A stretch of 17,462 nt of DNA, taken from contig CAXYYS010000043.1 of NCBI GenBank assembly GCA_964293585.1, forward strand, positions 1 through 17,462, given 5' to 3'. Under the pieces are notes generated by a model. The model had not been told where the DNA came from. It did no database searches and was given only the letters and a program-made list of their open reading frames with translations. The position numbers and the translations under genes were made by a program. This document shows, in pieces, positions 1 to 6,309 of the stretch. Source of the DNA: JAKVKY01 sp964293585 (GTDB lineage Bacteria; Bacillota; Negativicutes; Acidaminococcales; Acidaminococcaceae). Within the stretch, counting starts at the first letter, position 1. The number at the start of each line of letters is the position of its first letter.

Positions 1-980
1 TTTAGTATATCCGCTTTGATGGCCTTGAGGACAATTTGTTCAAGCCGGTCTACCTGGATAGGTTTTTTTTGACAGTTTCCCTTTTTATGAGCAGTACAAT
101 TATAATATTTATATTTGTTTTTTACTTTGTTAATTGCATATTCACCGTTCATGTGGTTTTTACAATATCCACAAAATAGTTTTCCAGTAAGAAGATACGT
201 TTCCGGCTTTGCGCTTGGAATGTGTTTTCTTTTTTTTATGACTTGTTGTACTTTTTGGAACGTTTCTTGATCAATTATTTTAGGCATTCCATCAGGTATT
301 TCTACTTTACCGAAGATATAGGTACCTATATATCTTCGGTTGGTCAGTATTTTAGTAATCCATGAAAATTGTTTTTTATAGCCCTGTTTGGTTACATAAT
401 CATGGATATCTTTAACGGCGCAGCCGGCAGCTGCCATTTTAAATATTTTTTTAACTATTTTAGCTTGTTGTTCTTCTATTTCATAAAATCTGGTTTGTTT
501 ATTAATCTTATAACCAAAACTTGGTTGACAGTTAGCTTTACATTTCTGGGCATTACCATACATTCCGCGTTTGACATTTTCCGTAAGATTTATAGAAAAC
601 ATCTCGGCAGCAGATTCATAAAAAGATTCAAGGAGAATTCCTCCCGGGCCATCCGGTATAGGTTCTTTAGCTGAGATAACTTTAACACCGTAGTCTTTTA
701 ACCTTTTTTTATAAATAGCAGCATCAAAACGATTGCGGGCAAAGCGATCCGTCTTGTAAACTATTATTGCCTGGAATAGTTTTTTTGAAGCGTCTTTAAT
801 CATGCGCTGAAATTCTTCCCTGTTATCATTGGTACCTGTTATTGCATAGTCAGCATATACCTTGATGATGCTATAACCTTCATTTTTGGCAAAGTCGCGA
901 CATTCCCTTGTTTGGTCCTCTATGGATTCTTCTCTTTGTCCGGCTGATGAGTAACGGGCATATATAACTGCGTTTTTCAT
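1..980 (-). CDS. Large serine recombinase (integrase), C-terminus cut by window edge
   Basis: 326 codons are readable from ATG at 980, preceded by AAGGAGT; the frame runs off position 1, so the C-terminal coiled-coil part is missing (family members are usually about 450-550 residues). The N-terminal resolvase domain starts MKNAVIYARYSSAGQREESI, with the nucleophile most likely Ser11 and the family Arg in YKTDRFARNRFD. A recombinase domain follows (FGYKINKQT... to NRRYIGTYIFGKVEIPDGMP), then a zinc ribbon with CGYC and a later YNC...KKGNC pair. Known role of the family: site-specific integration and excision between attP and attB. It lies downstream of the XRE repressor on the same strand, separated by a hairpin. 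No att core could be identified without the other element end. Confidence 0.95.
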   Translation of the reverse strand, partial: MKNAVIYARYSSAGQREESIEDQTRECRDFAKNEGYSIIKVYADYAITGTNDNREEFQRMIKDASKKLFQAIIVYKTDRFARNRFDAAIYKKRLKDYGVKVISAKEPIPDGPGGILLESFYESAAEMFSINLTENVKRGMYGNAQKCKANCQPSFGYKINKQTRFYEIEEQQAKIVKKIFKMAAAGCAVKDIHDYVTKQGYKKQFSWITKILTNRRYIGTYIFGKVEIPDGMPKIIDQETFQKVQQVIKKRKHIPSAKPETYLLTGKLFCGYCKNHMNGEYAINKVKNKYKYYNCTAHKKGNCQKKPIQVDRLEQIVLKAIKADIL

Positions 981-1003
981 AATACTCCTTATATTGTAAA
1001 TCT

Positions 1004-1026
1004 AAGGCCGCTCAAAGAGCGGCCTT
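1004..1026 (-). terminator. Hairpin between repressor and recombinase genes
   Basis: A perfect 10-bp inverted repeat, AAGGCCGCTC, has a 3-nt loop. It lies just past the repressor stop and about 24 bases before the recombinase start. Read on the minus strand the U tract is weak (TTAGATTT), while on the plus strand it is followed by ATTTTAT. It may attenuate read-through into the integrase or stop antisense transcription. Confidence 0.6.
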
Positions 1027-1029
1027 ATT

Positions 1030-1395
1030 TTATGCGCCAGATGCAGAGCCGTGTAAATTTATTTTTATCAAGGCCCCGTTTTTCAAATACGATTTAAGAG
1101 TTTCCCTCAATAAGCTTTTACCAGCATCATTAAGATCCCGGTATTCGTCCAATATGATTTTTTCTTCTTTGCTTAATTGTTCGTTTTCTTCTTGACTTTC
1201 AGCTATTGCCCTACAAAACAGGTAATCCATGCTAACGTCGAAGTAGTCTGCCATTTTTGCAGCTTGTTCGGCAGATATCTCATATTTGCCAATTTCGAAA
1301 CTTGATATCATGCCTTGTGTAACATCAACGACAGATGCAAGTTCTTTTTGGCTAATTTTCTTTTTTTGTCTTAATTCCCTGATTCGGTTTTGCAT
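1030..1395 (-). CDS. XRE-family repressor (CI-like)
   Basis: 121 residues. I chose the ATG at 1395 (MQNRIRELRQKKKISQKELA) because GAGG lies 8 bases upstream and the HTH domain begins there; a longer open frame upstream encodes an unlikely hydrophobic extension and would overlap the operators. The HTH_3 domain covers about residues 4-58, with the recognition region in VTQGMISSFEIGKYEIS. The acidic C-terminal half (EESQEENEQLSKEEKIIL-like) is probably helical and for oligomerization; no LexA/CI Ser-Lys protease motif is visible. Placed divergently from a Cro-like gene and directly upstream of the integrase, it is most simply the maintenance repressor of the element. How it is released from DNA is not evident. 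Confidence 0.88.
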   Translation of the reverse strand: MQNRIRELRQKKKISQKELASVVDVTQGMISSFEIGKYEISAEQAAKMADYFDVSMDYLFCRAIAESQEENEQLSKEEKIILDEYRDLNDAGKSLLRETLKSYLKNGALIKINLHGSASGA

Positions 1396-1419
1396 AGTTA
1401 CCTCGCAAAATAAAAAATT

Positions 1420-1497
1420 ATTAGTAAAACAAATAAAAAATATGAGTAAAACTATTGACATATTAGCCAAGCTGTTATAAAATATTAGTAGAGCTAA
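1420..1497. promoter_or_regulatory. Divergent switch region with four phased operator-like repeats
   Basis: Four related 11-mers occur at 1420 (ATTAGTAAAAC), 1442 (ATGAGTAAAAC), 1462 (ATTAGCCAAGC) and 1484 (ATTAGTAGAGC), spaced 22, 20 and 22 bases, about two helical turns. Each fits an imperfect palindrome TTAG-N5-CTAA; the last is perfect (TATTAG-TAGAG-CTAATA). They surround the rightward promoter and cover the probable leftward one, as expected for CI/Cro-type operators. Confidence 0.7.
1455..1483 (+). promoter_or_regulatory. Rightward (early operon) sigma-A promoter
   Basis: TTGACA at 1455-1460 and TAAAAT at 1478-1483 are separated by 17 bases. The third operator-like repeat lies between the two boxes and the fourth starts at the -10 edge, so a bound repressor would block RNA polymerase. 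It drives the Cro-like gene and probably the early operon. Confidence 0.75.
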
Positions 1498-1510
1498 TAA
1501 GGAGCATAAA

Positions 1511-1714
1511 ATGAGTAAGATTAAAAATAATATTAGACGACTAAGAAAAAAAGCAAATATGACACAGGCTGATTTAGCCTATGCAGTTCACGTTAATCAA
1601 TGTGCCGTTTCTTTTTGGGAGTCTGGAAAGACAGATCCTCGATACGACAAACTTCCCTTGATTGCAAAAGTTTTAAAATGTAGTGTCTCTGAACTTATCA
1701 ATGAAGTTGACTAA
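1511..1714 (+). CDS. Small XRE-family regulator (Cro-like)
   Basis: 67 residues, starting MSKIKNNIRRLRKKANMTQADL, preceded by AAGGAG. The protein is almost entirely a single HTH_3 domain: helix 2 around MTQADLAYAVHV and helix 3 around NQCAVSFWESGKTDP, followed by a short LPLIAKVLKCSVSELI helix. Its divergent position from the longer repressor, across a shared operator cluster, is the classical Cro arrangement, so it probably represses the maintenance promoter and starts the early programme. The role is inferred from position; the fold is clear. Confidence 0.85.
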   Translation: MSKIKNNIRRLRKKANMTQADLAYAVHVNQCAVSFWESGKTDPRYDKLPLIAKVLKCSVSELINEVD

Positions 1715-1763
1715 CACAATACTTCACTATTATTTGTATCACAATTTTGCATTTTATACAACT

Positions 1764-1799
1764 GGTTTTGTTGGTTTAATTGGTTTAATTGGTTTTAAA
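1764..1799 (+). repeat. Four tandem 9-bp repeats upstream of the excisionase-like gene
   Basis: GGTTTTGTT, GGTTTAATT, GGTTTAATT and GGTTTTAAA follow one another without gap (1764, 1773, 1782, 1791). The array lies between the Cro-like gene and the HTH gene starting at 1831. It could bind that protein (Xis-type sites are often short direct repeats) or be a small iteron set. Confidence 0.6.
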
Positions 1800-1830
1800 T
1801 TGTTGAATAATTTTTTTAGGAGGTCGCTGC

Positions 1831-2046
1831 ATGACAGTAAATATGCCGTCGGCTGATGATAAGACGTTGTTTTATACTCCGCATGAATTTTTTCAAATGT
1901 TATCAGGCAAAATATCTTTGCAGTCAATTTATTATCAGATCCGCAAGGGTGGTATTCCTTCAAAACGTCTTGGAAAAAAGGTCTTAATTCCCGGGGATTG
2001 GGTTAGAGATTTCTTTAATACTCCTTTTGTTGATAAGGAATGTTAG
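1831..2046 (+). CDS. Excisionase-like helix-turn-helix protein
   Basis: 71 residues, with an excellent AGGAGG 9 bases before ATG. The pattern YTPHEFFQMLSGKISLQSIY...IRKGGIPSKRLGKKVLIPGDWVRDFF is that of the winged HTH_17/MerR-like group (AlpA, Xis and helix_turn_helix DNA-binding proteins): start of helix 1 at TPHEFFQML, recognition helix in SLQSIYYQIRKG, wing RLGKKVLIP. Such proteins direct recombinase excision or act as small early regulators. Its position right after the switch region and its 9-bp direct repeats upstream favour a directionality factor, but a transcription factor role cannot be excluded. Confidence 0.75.
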   Translation: MTVNMPSADDKTLFYTPHEFFQMLSGKISLQSIYYQIRKGGIPSKRLGKKVLIPGDWVRDFFNTPFVDKEC

Positions 2047-2055
2047 GAGAAGATT

Positions 2056-2229
2056 ATGCAGCATCAGGCAAATGATAAGGATATTCGTGTTATCTTTAAA
2101 AACCATATAGGTCCTGAGAATGTTGCCCCGGAGCGCTTGGAACCTTTCATTGCTATGTTGTATGAAGGTGCCCTGGCTTATCATGATGCAAAACGGAAAA
2201 AAATGAAAGAAGGTAAGACAAGTGCCTGA
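2056..2229 (+). CDS. Small hypothetical early protein
   Basis: 57 residues (MQHQANDKDIRVIFKNHIG ... KKMKEGKTSA). ATG at 2056 is preceded by GGAGAA; the stop overlaps the GTG start of the next gene, indicating translational coupling in one operon. The composition is mixed charged with a basic C-terminus (KRKKMKEGK) and no membrane segment. I do not recognise the family. Conserved-looking words FKNHIGPENVAPERLEPFIAML suggest a short helical phage protein. Confidence 0.7.
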   Translation: MQHQANDKDIRVIFKNHIGPENVAPERLEPFIAMLYEGALAYHDAKRKKMKEGKTSA

Positions 2230-2428
2230 TTTATTTTGTTGTTGCTATGGCAAAGCTGGAGCTTATGTTCAATGTCCGCATCAGTTTAATTGTGTTGATT
2301 GTGTGTCTTTTTCTGATTGTACTAAAAAGAACTTCAACGGCCCGGTGCGCAAAAATCAAAGCTGTTTTAGGTGTAAACATACTAAAGCAATCTTTCTTGG
2401 AATCGAGTGTGTACTAAATGTTAAGTAG
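2222..2428 (+). CDS. Cysteine-rich small protein (putative zinc binding)
   Basis: 68 residues from GTG at 2222, with GAAGG 8 bases upstream. It contains ten cysteines: CCC near the N-terminus, then CPHQFNCVDC, CTKK, CFRC and a late C. The paired spacing CPHQFNC/VDC and CFRCKH looks like one or two zinc knuckles. It overlaps the preceding gene by 8 bases and the replisome organizer by 11, so it is part of the replication operon. No named family is recognised. Confidence 0.7.
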   Translation: MPDLFCCCYGKAGAYVQCPHQFNCVDCVSFSDCTKKNFNGPVRKNQSCFRCKHTKAIFLGIECVLNVK

Positions 2429-3425
2429 GCAGAAACGTTATTACTGGATTAAACTCCAGGTAGATTTTTTTGGACAAAAATTCATAAAAAGCTTGCGAAA
2501 ACATGCCGGTGGCGAAAAATATGTAATTATTTATTTGGAATTATGCCTAGCCGCGGCAAATACTGGCGGGCGGTTAATTTTTGAAGAGGTGGCCGATAAT
2601 TTTGAAGACGAGTTGGCCCTTGTCATTGATGAGCCCGTCGAGGATATCAAGACCACATTATCTTTTTTGCAACATCACGGCCTTTTAGAACAGGGGGTTG
2701 CGGATAACGAATACTTATTAACTGAAGGCGCACAGATGATTGGTTCTGAATCTGAAAGTGCTGAGAGGGTTAGAAGGTTTCGTGAGAATAAGAAGCTTGC
2801 CGGTATTCAAGGTAGTCAGCCTTCTTTATTACAGTCCAGGGTTGTAAGCTGTGACGAATGTGACGTTTTGAGTGACGTCACCAGTGACGTCACCAGTGAC
2901 GGGCGTGACGTCACTGAAAATATTCTTCCGTCACATCTTCAGAGTTGTGACAAAAATGAAAATCGTCCAATGACAGGTGCCGAGCGGACTAAGCGGTGGC
3001 GTGAAAACAAATTGTTACATTGTAACGATAGTGTAACAAGAAGTAACACAGATATAGAGCAGATACAGAGCAAGAATTTAAAGAACAGCAGCAATATAGT
3101 AAGTAGTAACTTTCAGGTTGTCGATTTACTGCAAAGTATCGGTATTACGAATCCAGCTTTATCAGAAATTTTATTGCTGAAGCCTCTGCCTGCTGCTGAT
3201 TTAATTAAAAAATACATTGCTGAAAGCAAAAACAAAAGAAATCCTGCTGGTTTTGTGGTAAAGGCTATTTTAGATAGATATCCACGAAATACAAAATCTA
3301 AACAGAAAACATATGATCCGAATTGTCCCGATTGTCATGGTACTGGTAAAATCGTTTATTACATTGACTCTGATCCCAGTAAACCCATTAGTACTGAATG
3401 TCAGTGTTATAAAAAATACAAATAA
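2418..3425 (+). CDS. Phage replisome organizer / replication initiator
   Basis: 335 residues. The N-terminal 1-110 (MLSRQKRYYWIKLQVDFFGQ, then KYVIIYLELCLAAANTGGRL) matches the phage replisome-organizer winged-helix domain of Gram-positive phages. The linker carries two copies of a basic motif, SAERVRRFRENKK (114-126) and GAERTKRWRENK (187-198), each followed by low-complexity sequence encoded by DNA repeats. The C-terminal 230-292 is a small helical domain (VDLLQSIGITNPALSEILL), and the tail has CPDCHGTGKI plus CQC, a possible zinc site. Known role: binds origin iterons and recruits the replisome. No separate DnaC-type helicase loader is seen in this window. It is followed after 17 bases by ssb. 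Confidence 0.88.
   Translation: MLSRQKRYYWIKLQVDFFGQKFIKSLRKHAGGEKYVIIYLELCLAAANTGGRLIFEEVADNFEDELALVIDEPVEDIKTTLSFLQHHGLLEQGVADNEYLLTEGAQMIGSESESAERVRRFRENKKLAGIQGSQPSLLQSRVVSCDECDVLSDVTSDVTSDGRDVTENILPSHLQSCDKNENRPMTGAERTKRWRENKLLHCNDSVTRSNTDIEQIQSKNLKNSSNIVSSNFQVVDLLQSIGITNPALSEILLLKPLPAADLIKKYIAESKNKRNPAGFVVKAILDRYPRNTKSKQKTYDPNCPDCHGTGKIVYYIDSDPSKPISTECQCYKKYK
2851..2951 (+). repeat. GTGACG iteron cluster inside the initiator gene (probable origin, part 1)
   Basis: GTGACG starts at 2851, 2860, 2872, 2884, 2896 and 2905; three copies are extended to the palindrome GTGACGTCAC. An inverted CGTCAC lies at 2929 and GTGAC at 2947. The steps are 9 or 12 bases, encoding DVTSDVTSDGRDVT. Iteron origins inside the initiator gene are known in lambdoid and many Firmicute phages. 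Confidence 0.7.
3014..3047 (+). repeat. GTAAC repeat cluster inside the initiator gene (probable origin, part 2)
   Basis: GTTAC at 3014 and GTAAC at 3022, 3033 and 3043 (another at 3106); the first two form an inverted repeat GTTAC-ATT-GTAAC. It follows the second basic motif of the protein, as the GTGACG cluster follows the first, and lies beside AT-rich sequence that could unwind. Confidence 0.5.
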
Positions 3426-3442
3426 AAAAGGAGATGTGTAAT

Positions 3443-3823
3443 TTGAACAAAGTACAGGTTTTAGGGCGTTTAACCTCAGATCCGGTTAATGGTGTTACTT
3501 CTACTGGCAAGAATTATTGTTATTTTACCCTAGCTTGTGACCGGGAGTATAGGAATGCTGAAGGTAAACGTGAGGCCGACTTTATCCCAATCGTTGTTTG
3601 GGGCAAAGCTGCTGAATTAATTTGTGCTGGTACCAGGAAGGGCCACCGGCTTCTTGTTGAGGGTAGGCTGCAAATTAGTGACTATGTGAAAGACGGTATT
3701 CGAAGATTTAGAACTGAGGTTGTTGCAAGAAATATTGAATTTATTGAGAAGAAGGGTATCAAAGTTAGTACTCCTCAAACCTTTGGTCCTGTTATTCCTC
3801 CTGATGAAGAGGTTAAATTTTAA
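3443..3823 (+). CDS. ssb: Single-stranded DNA-binding protein
   Basis: 126 residues from TTG at 3443. This start is chosen because GGAG (3430-3433) is 9 bases upstream; an in-frame ATG at 3434 abuts the GGAG and would add only MCN. The OB-fold runs NKVQVLGRLTSDPV, YFTLACDREY, ADFIPIVVWGKAAELI, GHRLLVEGRLQISDY and RTEVVARNIEFIEKK. The tail PPDEEVKF is a weakened version of the acidic DDDIPF peptide that recruits host repair proteins. It coats ssDNA at the element's fork and is co-transcribed with the initiator; in conjugative elements SSB also lowers the SOS response. Confidence 0.93.
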   Translation: MNKVQVLGRLTSDPVNGVTSTGKNYCYFTLACDREYRNAEGKREADFIPIVVWGKAAELICAGTRKGHRLLVEGRLQISDYVKDGIRRFRTEVVARNIEFIEKKGIKVSTPQTFGPVIPPDEEVKF

Positions 3824-3845
3824 TTTTGATAAAGTAGGTGCTTGA

Positions 3846-4055
3846 ATGCGACTTGAGTTATACAGGAACAATAAATCTATATTTGCAACCAAAGATTTTG
3901 TACCGACAGACGGTTCTCCCAATCTTGTTGGTTATAACGAATCTTATGTCATGACCATCGCCTTTTGTAAATGTGGTACTGACGGTGATGTGTGCTTACA
4001 GGTTCGTTTTAACGATAGAAATAAGTTAGGAGGTGATGAGACTGATGCCGGATGA
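3846..4055 (+). CDS. Small hypothetical protein
   Basis: 69 residues, ATG after AGGTG (7 bases). The sequence MRLELYRNNKSIFATKDF ... YVMTIAFCKCGTDGDVCLQV suggests a compact beta-rich protein with a CKC...C cluster, but I recognise no family. The next small acidic gene overlaps its 3' end, so both belong to the same operon. Confidence 0.6.
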   Translation: MRLELYRNNKSIFATKDFVPTDGSPNLVGYNESYVMTIAFCKCGTDGDVCLQVRFNDRNKLGGDETDAG

Positions 4056-4158
4056 TAAGGACGATGCTACCATGGATGATTTTGGTCCTGATGACGGCGC
4101 TTTAACGGATGAGGAGGAAGAAGCCCTTTCCTCTCAATTTGATGGGCAGAAGCTTTGA
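4045..4158 (+). CDS. Very short acidic protein
   Basis: 37 residues (MPDDKDDATMDDFGPDDGAL...), with 15 Asp/Glu residues and only three Lys. ATG 4045 is chosen over the in-frame ATG at 4036 because the strong AGGAGGTGA (4028-4036) would overlap the latter. It overlaps the preceding gene by 11 bases. Its highly acidic character resembles DNA-mimic or chaperone-like small phage proteins, but nothing more can be said. Confidence 0.55.
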   Translation: MPDDKDDATMDDFGPDDGALTDEEEEALSSQFDGQKL

Positions 4159-4203
4159 TGGATGACTTAATTGTTATCTAATTTTTAAAACGGAGGATAT
4201 GTC

Positions 4204-5274
4204 ATGGATGAGTCCAAAAATGTTAATCAGTCTTCTGTTGACAAACATGAAGAGAACCAGCTTAAAGTCTTGGAATGTATCAAAAGAGTCCGCACTGAGT
4301 TGACCGCTAAATATGTTGCTTATTTTACTGATCATTCTCAGTTCATTAACGATGTATATTCAGCACCGCGTGCGGTTTCTTATTCTACCGGTAATGATTT
4401 TGGCGGCGCCAATGCCTTGATTTTAAACTTCGCCACATTGGAGAATCAGTACAAGGACCCCAGATGGGTTAGCGACTATTCAATGAAGTTGAATAACCTG
4501 GTACTGACAAAAGATGCTAAACCGGTTTTTTTGACTGGTAAATCTAAGAACGGAAACCTTTTATATTATAAGGTTTATAACGTTGAACAGGTTCAGGGCA
4601 TTGAGCCAATGCAACCCAAATTGCCTACTGATTATCAGCGGGAAGCAGAATTGCGTAAGATAATTGCGCGGAGCGGCGTCAAAGTTGTTAATGACATGCC
4701 TCCTAGCAGCAAGGGTTTTTATGAGGAAACCAAAGATGTTGTACATCTAGGCCTTGAAAAATCTTATCCTACGCGTACAGATTATTATCTGAATATCGTT
4801 GAGCCCTTGATGCATAGGGTTATGGCAAAGAACCCTAAGACGTTTTCTAATGGTTCTGAATCTGAGTTTGATGTTTCCGTCCGTAAATTACGTGCAAGCT
4901 TGGCCATGATGGAATTAAGGCAGCGGTATGGACTTAAACCTGATTATGATCTTGATCAGAGCAGATTAGCGTTTGAATCTTCTTTTATCAAAGAGATTGA
5001 TCATGACCGCAATTTGGTTCCTTACATTGCTGTTTCTGCGGCACGGATTACTGACAGGTTGCTTGAAAAAGATAAATCTAACCAGGTTGAGAAAGACGAT
5101 GTGAAATCTAAACCGGCACAAAATGAGATTTCCAAGGATTCTAAGGCTGATGATGTTTCAGTCAAAAAAGAAGCTTCAGAGCCTAAAGTTAAGCAAGCTA
5201 AGCCCAAAAAGAGTTTGGCTTTAAAACGCAAGGCAAAGGATGATCGTGGCCTTGAACACGAGCGCACCATGTAA
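4204..5274 (+). CDS. ArdC/LtrC-like antirestriction protein with degenerate metallopeptidase centre
   Basis: 356 residues, GGAGG then ATG. The N-terminal ArdC-type ssDNA-binding domain is seen in GGANALILNFATLE (67-80), a PRWVSDYSMKLNNLVL segment (86-101) and YKVYNVEQVQGIE (122-134), which correspond to the family's GxNxLLL, WxTFxQAxxLGG and VFNVEQxEG blocks. The metallopeptidase-like part follows: GFYEETKDVVHL, then DYYLNIVEPLMH (193-204), where active relatives have a HExxH helix; here the first His is Val. The helix that normally supplies the third ligand (AEELVAE-like) reads VRKLRASLAMME. The AFESSFIKEIDHDRNLVPYIAVSAA block matches the ArdC C-terminus. A Lys/Ser-rich tail (290-356) follows. 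It probably protects incoming DNA by binding ssDNA without proteolysis. Confidence 0.75.
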   Translation: MDESKNVNQSSVDKHEENQLKVLECIKRVRTELTAKYVAYFTDHSQFINDVYSAPRAVSYSTGNDFGGANALILNFATLENQYKDPRWVSDYSMKLNNLVLTKDAKPVFLTGKSKNGNLLYYKVYNVEQVQGIEPMQPKLPTDYQREAELRKIIARSGVKVVNDMPPSSKGFYEETKDVVHLGLEKSYPTRTDYYLNIVEPLMHRVMAKNPKTFSNGSESEFDVSVRKLRASLAMMELRQRYGLKPDYDLDQSRLAFESSFIKEIDHDRNLVPYIAVSAARITDRLLEKDKSNQVEKDDVKSKPAQNEISKDSKADDVSVKKEASEPKVKQAKPKKSLALKRKAKDDRGLEHERTM

Positions 5275-5288
5275 CTTTTATTTTTGGG

Positions 5289-5318
5289 TTTGCCGCCCTT
5301 ATTTTTTGGGGCGGCAAA
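5289..5318 (+). terminator. GC-rich hairpin after the ArdC-like gene
   Basis: TTTGCCGCCC and GGGCGGCAAA form a perfect 10-bp stem with a 10-nt loop containing a T run. Only ATTTG follows on the plus strand, so termination may be partial and the next gene could still be reached. Confidence 0.6.
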
Positions 5319-5348
5319 ATTTGAAAATATCCTCTTGGAGGTTTATAT

Positions 5349-5789
5349 ATGTCTATCATTTGTCCACGTTCCAGGGCGCAGTTCATGAATATTCGTAACG
5401 GCTTTAATTTTTGTTACTTGGCCGGTCCGATAACCGGCATTAAGTCTTACAGGGACAATTTTTCTGCGGCACGTGAGTTTATCAAGAGCTTTTTTGACGG
5501 GATATCTGTTGTTGATCCCTCATTTTTACCAGATGGATTTAAGTATGAAGCTTATCTGCGAATGACTTTTCCTATGATTGATGAATGTGATTCTATCTGT
5601 CTTTTGGATGATTGGTCTAAAAGCAAGGGTACGCTTTTTGAGTTACAGCATATATTTCTTTCTCAGAAAGAATATTTTGTATTTTCCTTAGCTGGCGCCA
5701 AGTTGTGTTGTGATACCGATAATGTAGGTAAGATTGATAGTTTTCTTGCCAAATTTAATCAGGATATTGACAGGATATTGACTGTGTGA
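5349..5789 (+). CDS. DUF4406 protein (nucleoside 2-deoxyribosyltransferase-like fold)
   Basis: 146 residues, ATG 7 bases after GGAGG. The family signature is clear: FCYLAGPITGIKSYRDNFSA (21-40), VVDPSFLPDG, and MIDECDSICLLDDWSKSKGTLFELQHI, corresponding to the AGPMTG, nPA and cDaxxLLpGWexSxGAxxE blocks of DUF4406 and related 2-deoxyribosyltransferases. The Glu of the TLFE motif is the position of the family's nucleophile, so nucleoside or nucleotide-sugar chemistry is possible; DUF4406 proteins of phages have no settled role. It is oddly long at the N-terminus (about 20 extra residues). The CRISPR repeat begins 7 bases after its stop codon. Confidence 0.8.
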   Translation: MSIICPRSRAQFMNIRNGFNFCYLAGPITGIKSYRDNFSAAREFIKSFFDGISVVDPSFLPDGFKYEAYLRMTFPMIDECDSICLLDDWSKSKGTLFELQHIFLSQKEYFVFSLAGAKLCCDTDNVGKIDSFLAKFNQDIDRILTV

Positions 5790-5795
5790 CAGATG

Positions 5796-5896
5796 GTCGT
5801 ACCCCGATTGGGGTGCGTGGATTGAAATATACCGTATCTTTTTTGGAGTTCGTTTACGGTGGCGTCGCACCCCGATTGGGGTGCGTGGATTGAAAT
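5796..5896 (+). CRISPR. Two-repeat type I-C-like CRISPR mini-array
   Basis: Two 33-base repeats (5796-5828 and 5864-5896) differ at one base (fifth position T/C). Each starts GTCG(T/C)ACCCCGATT, continues GGGGTGCGTGG and ends ATTGAAAT. This is the canonical type I-C pattern, with CGCACCCC-GATT-GGGGTGCG stem; the T variant keeps it as a G-U pair. The single spacer is 35 bases (5829-5863), the usual I-C size. There is no cas gene and no AT-rich leader. The crRNA sense strand is the plus strand, the same as the surrounding operon, so it could be transcribed by read-through and processed by a host type I-C system. Confidence 0.9.
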
Positions 5897-5960
5897 ACCT
5901 ATGAGGAACAGAAAGCCATTGTGCTTTGTGGTCATCCTGTTGTCAGAGAGGGGATACATC

Positions 5961-6227
5961 ATGAATGATTGGTCGCTTTGTTCTATGGAAGAGCTTGACC
6001 TGGATGAAGATGCGGTCTGCTTATTCCAAGATGATGATTATAAGGTTTATTTTAATAAGTTTTCCGGGCAGTATCGGATTTTTCACAAGAACGTGATTGA
6101 GCTTAAGAATGCAGGGATAAAGGATGTGCAAATATTTTTCCGGCAGAAAGCTAAAGACTTGAAATTGAATAGGCGTCGCTCTTGTGGGTACTGCCGGGAA
6201 AGGCTTTTAGGCTGTGATGAGGATTAA
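5961..6227 (+). CDS. Small hypothetical protein downstream of the CRISPR array
   Basis: 88 residues from ATG 5961, with GAGGGG 7 bases upstream. An open frame extends 5' through the second CRISPR repeat but lacks a ribosome site, so that part is not counted. The protein is acidic at the N-terminus (MEELDLDEDAVCLFQDDDYK), then has VYFNKFSGQYRIF and a basic C-terminal end with CGYCRERLLGC, a possible zinc-binding cluster. No family recognised. Confidence 0.65.
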   Translation: MNDWSLCSMEELDLDEDAVCLFQDDDYKVYFNKFSGQYRIFHKNVIELKNAGIKDVQIFFRQKAKDLKLNRRRSCGYCRERLLGCDED

Positions 6228-6230
6228 TCT

Positions 6231-6251
6231 TAGGGCGCGAATAGCGCCCTA
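6231..6251 (+). terminator. Hairpin with weak T tract
   Basis: TAGGGCGC-GAATA-GCGCCCTA is a perfect 8-bp stem starting 3 bases after the preceding stop. It is followed by ATATAAATAC rather than a T run. Beyond it lies a 40-base AT-rich stretch with TATATAAA and TTTATATATATTTTATATAAA that may contain a promoter for the next genes. Confidence 0.55.
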
Positions 6252-6309
6252 TATAAATACATGTAGTTTATATATATTTTATATAAATTGTATTAATTGA
6301 GGTGAAAAT

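Noticed and set aside
369..674. Plus-strand open frame of 101 codons
   Set aside because: It is antisense to the serine recombinase, has no ribosome site and an unlikely Phe/Ile-rich composition.
5859..5960. N-terminal extension of the 88-residue gene through the second CRISPR repeat
   Set aside because: There is no ribosome site; the repeat is clearly non-coding and a good RBS precedes the ATG at 5961.
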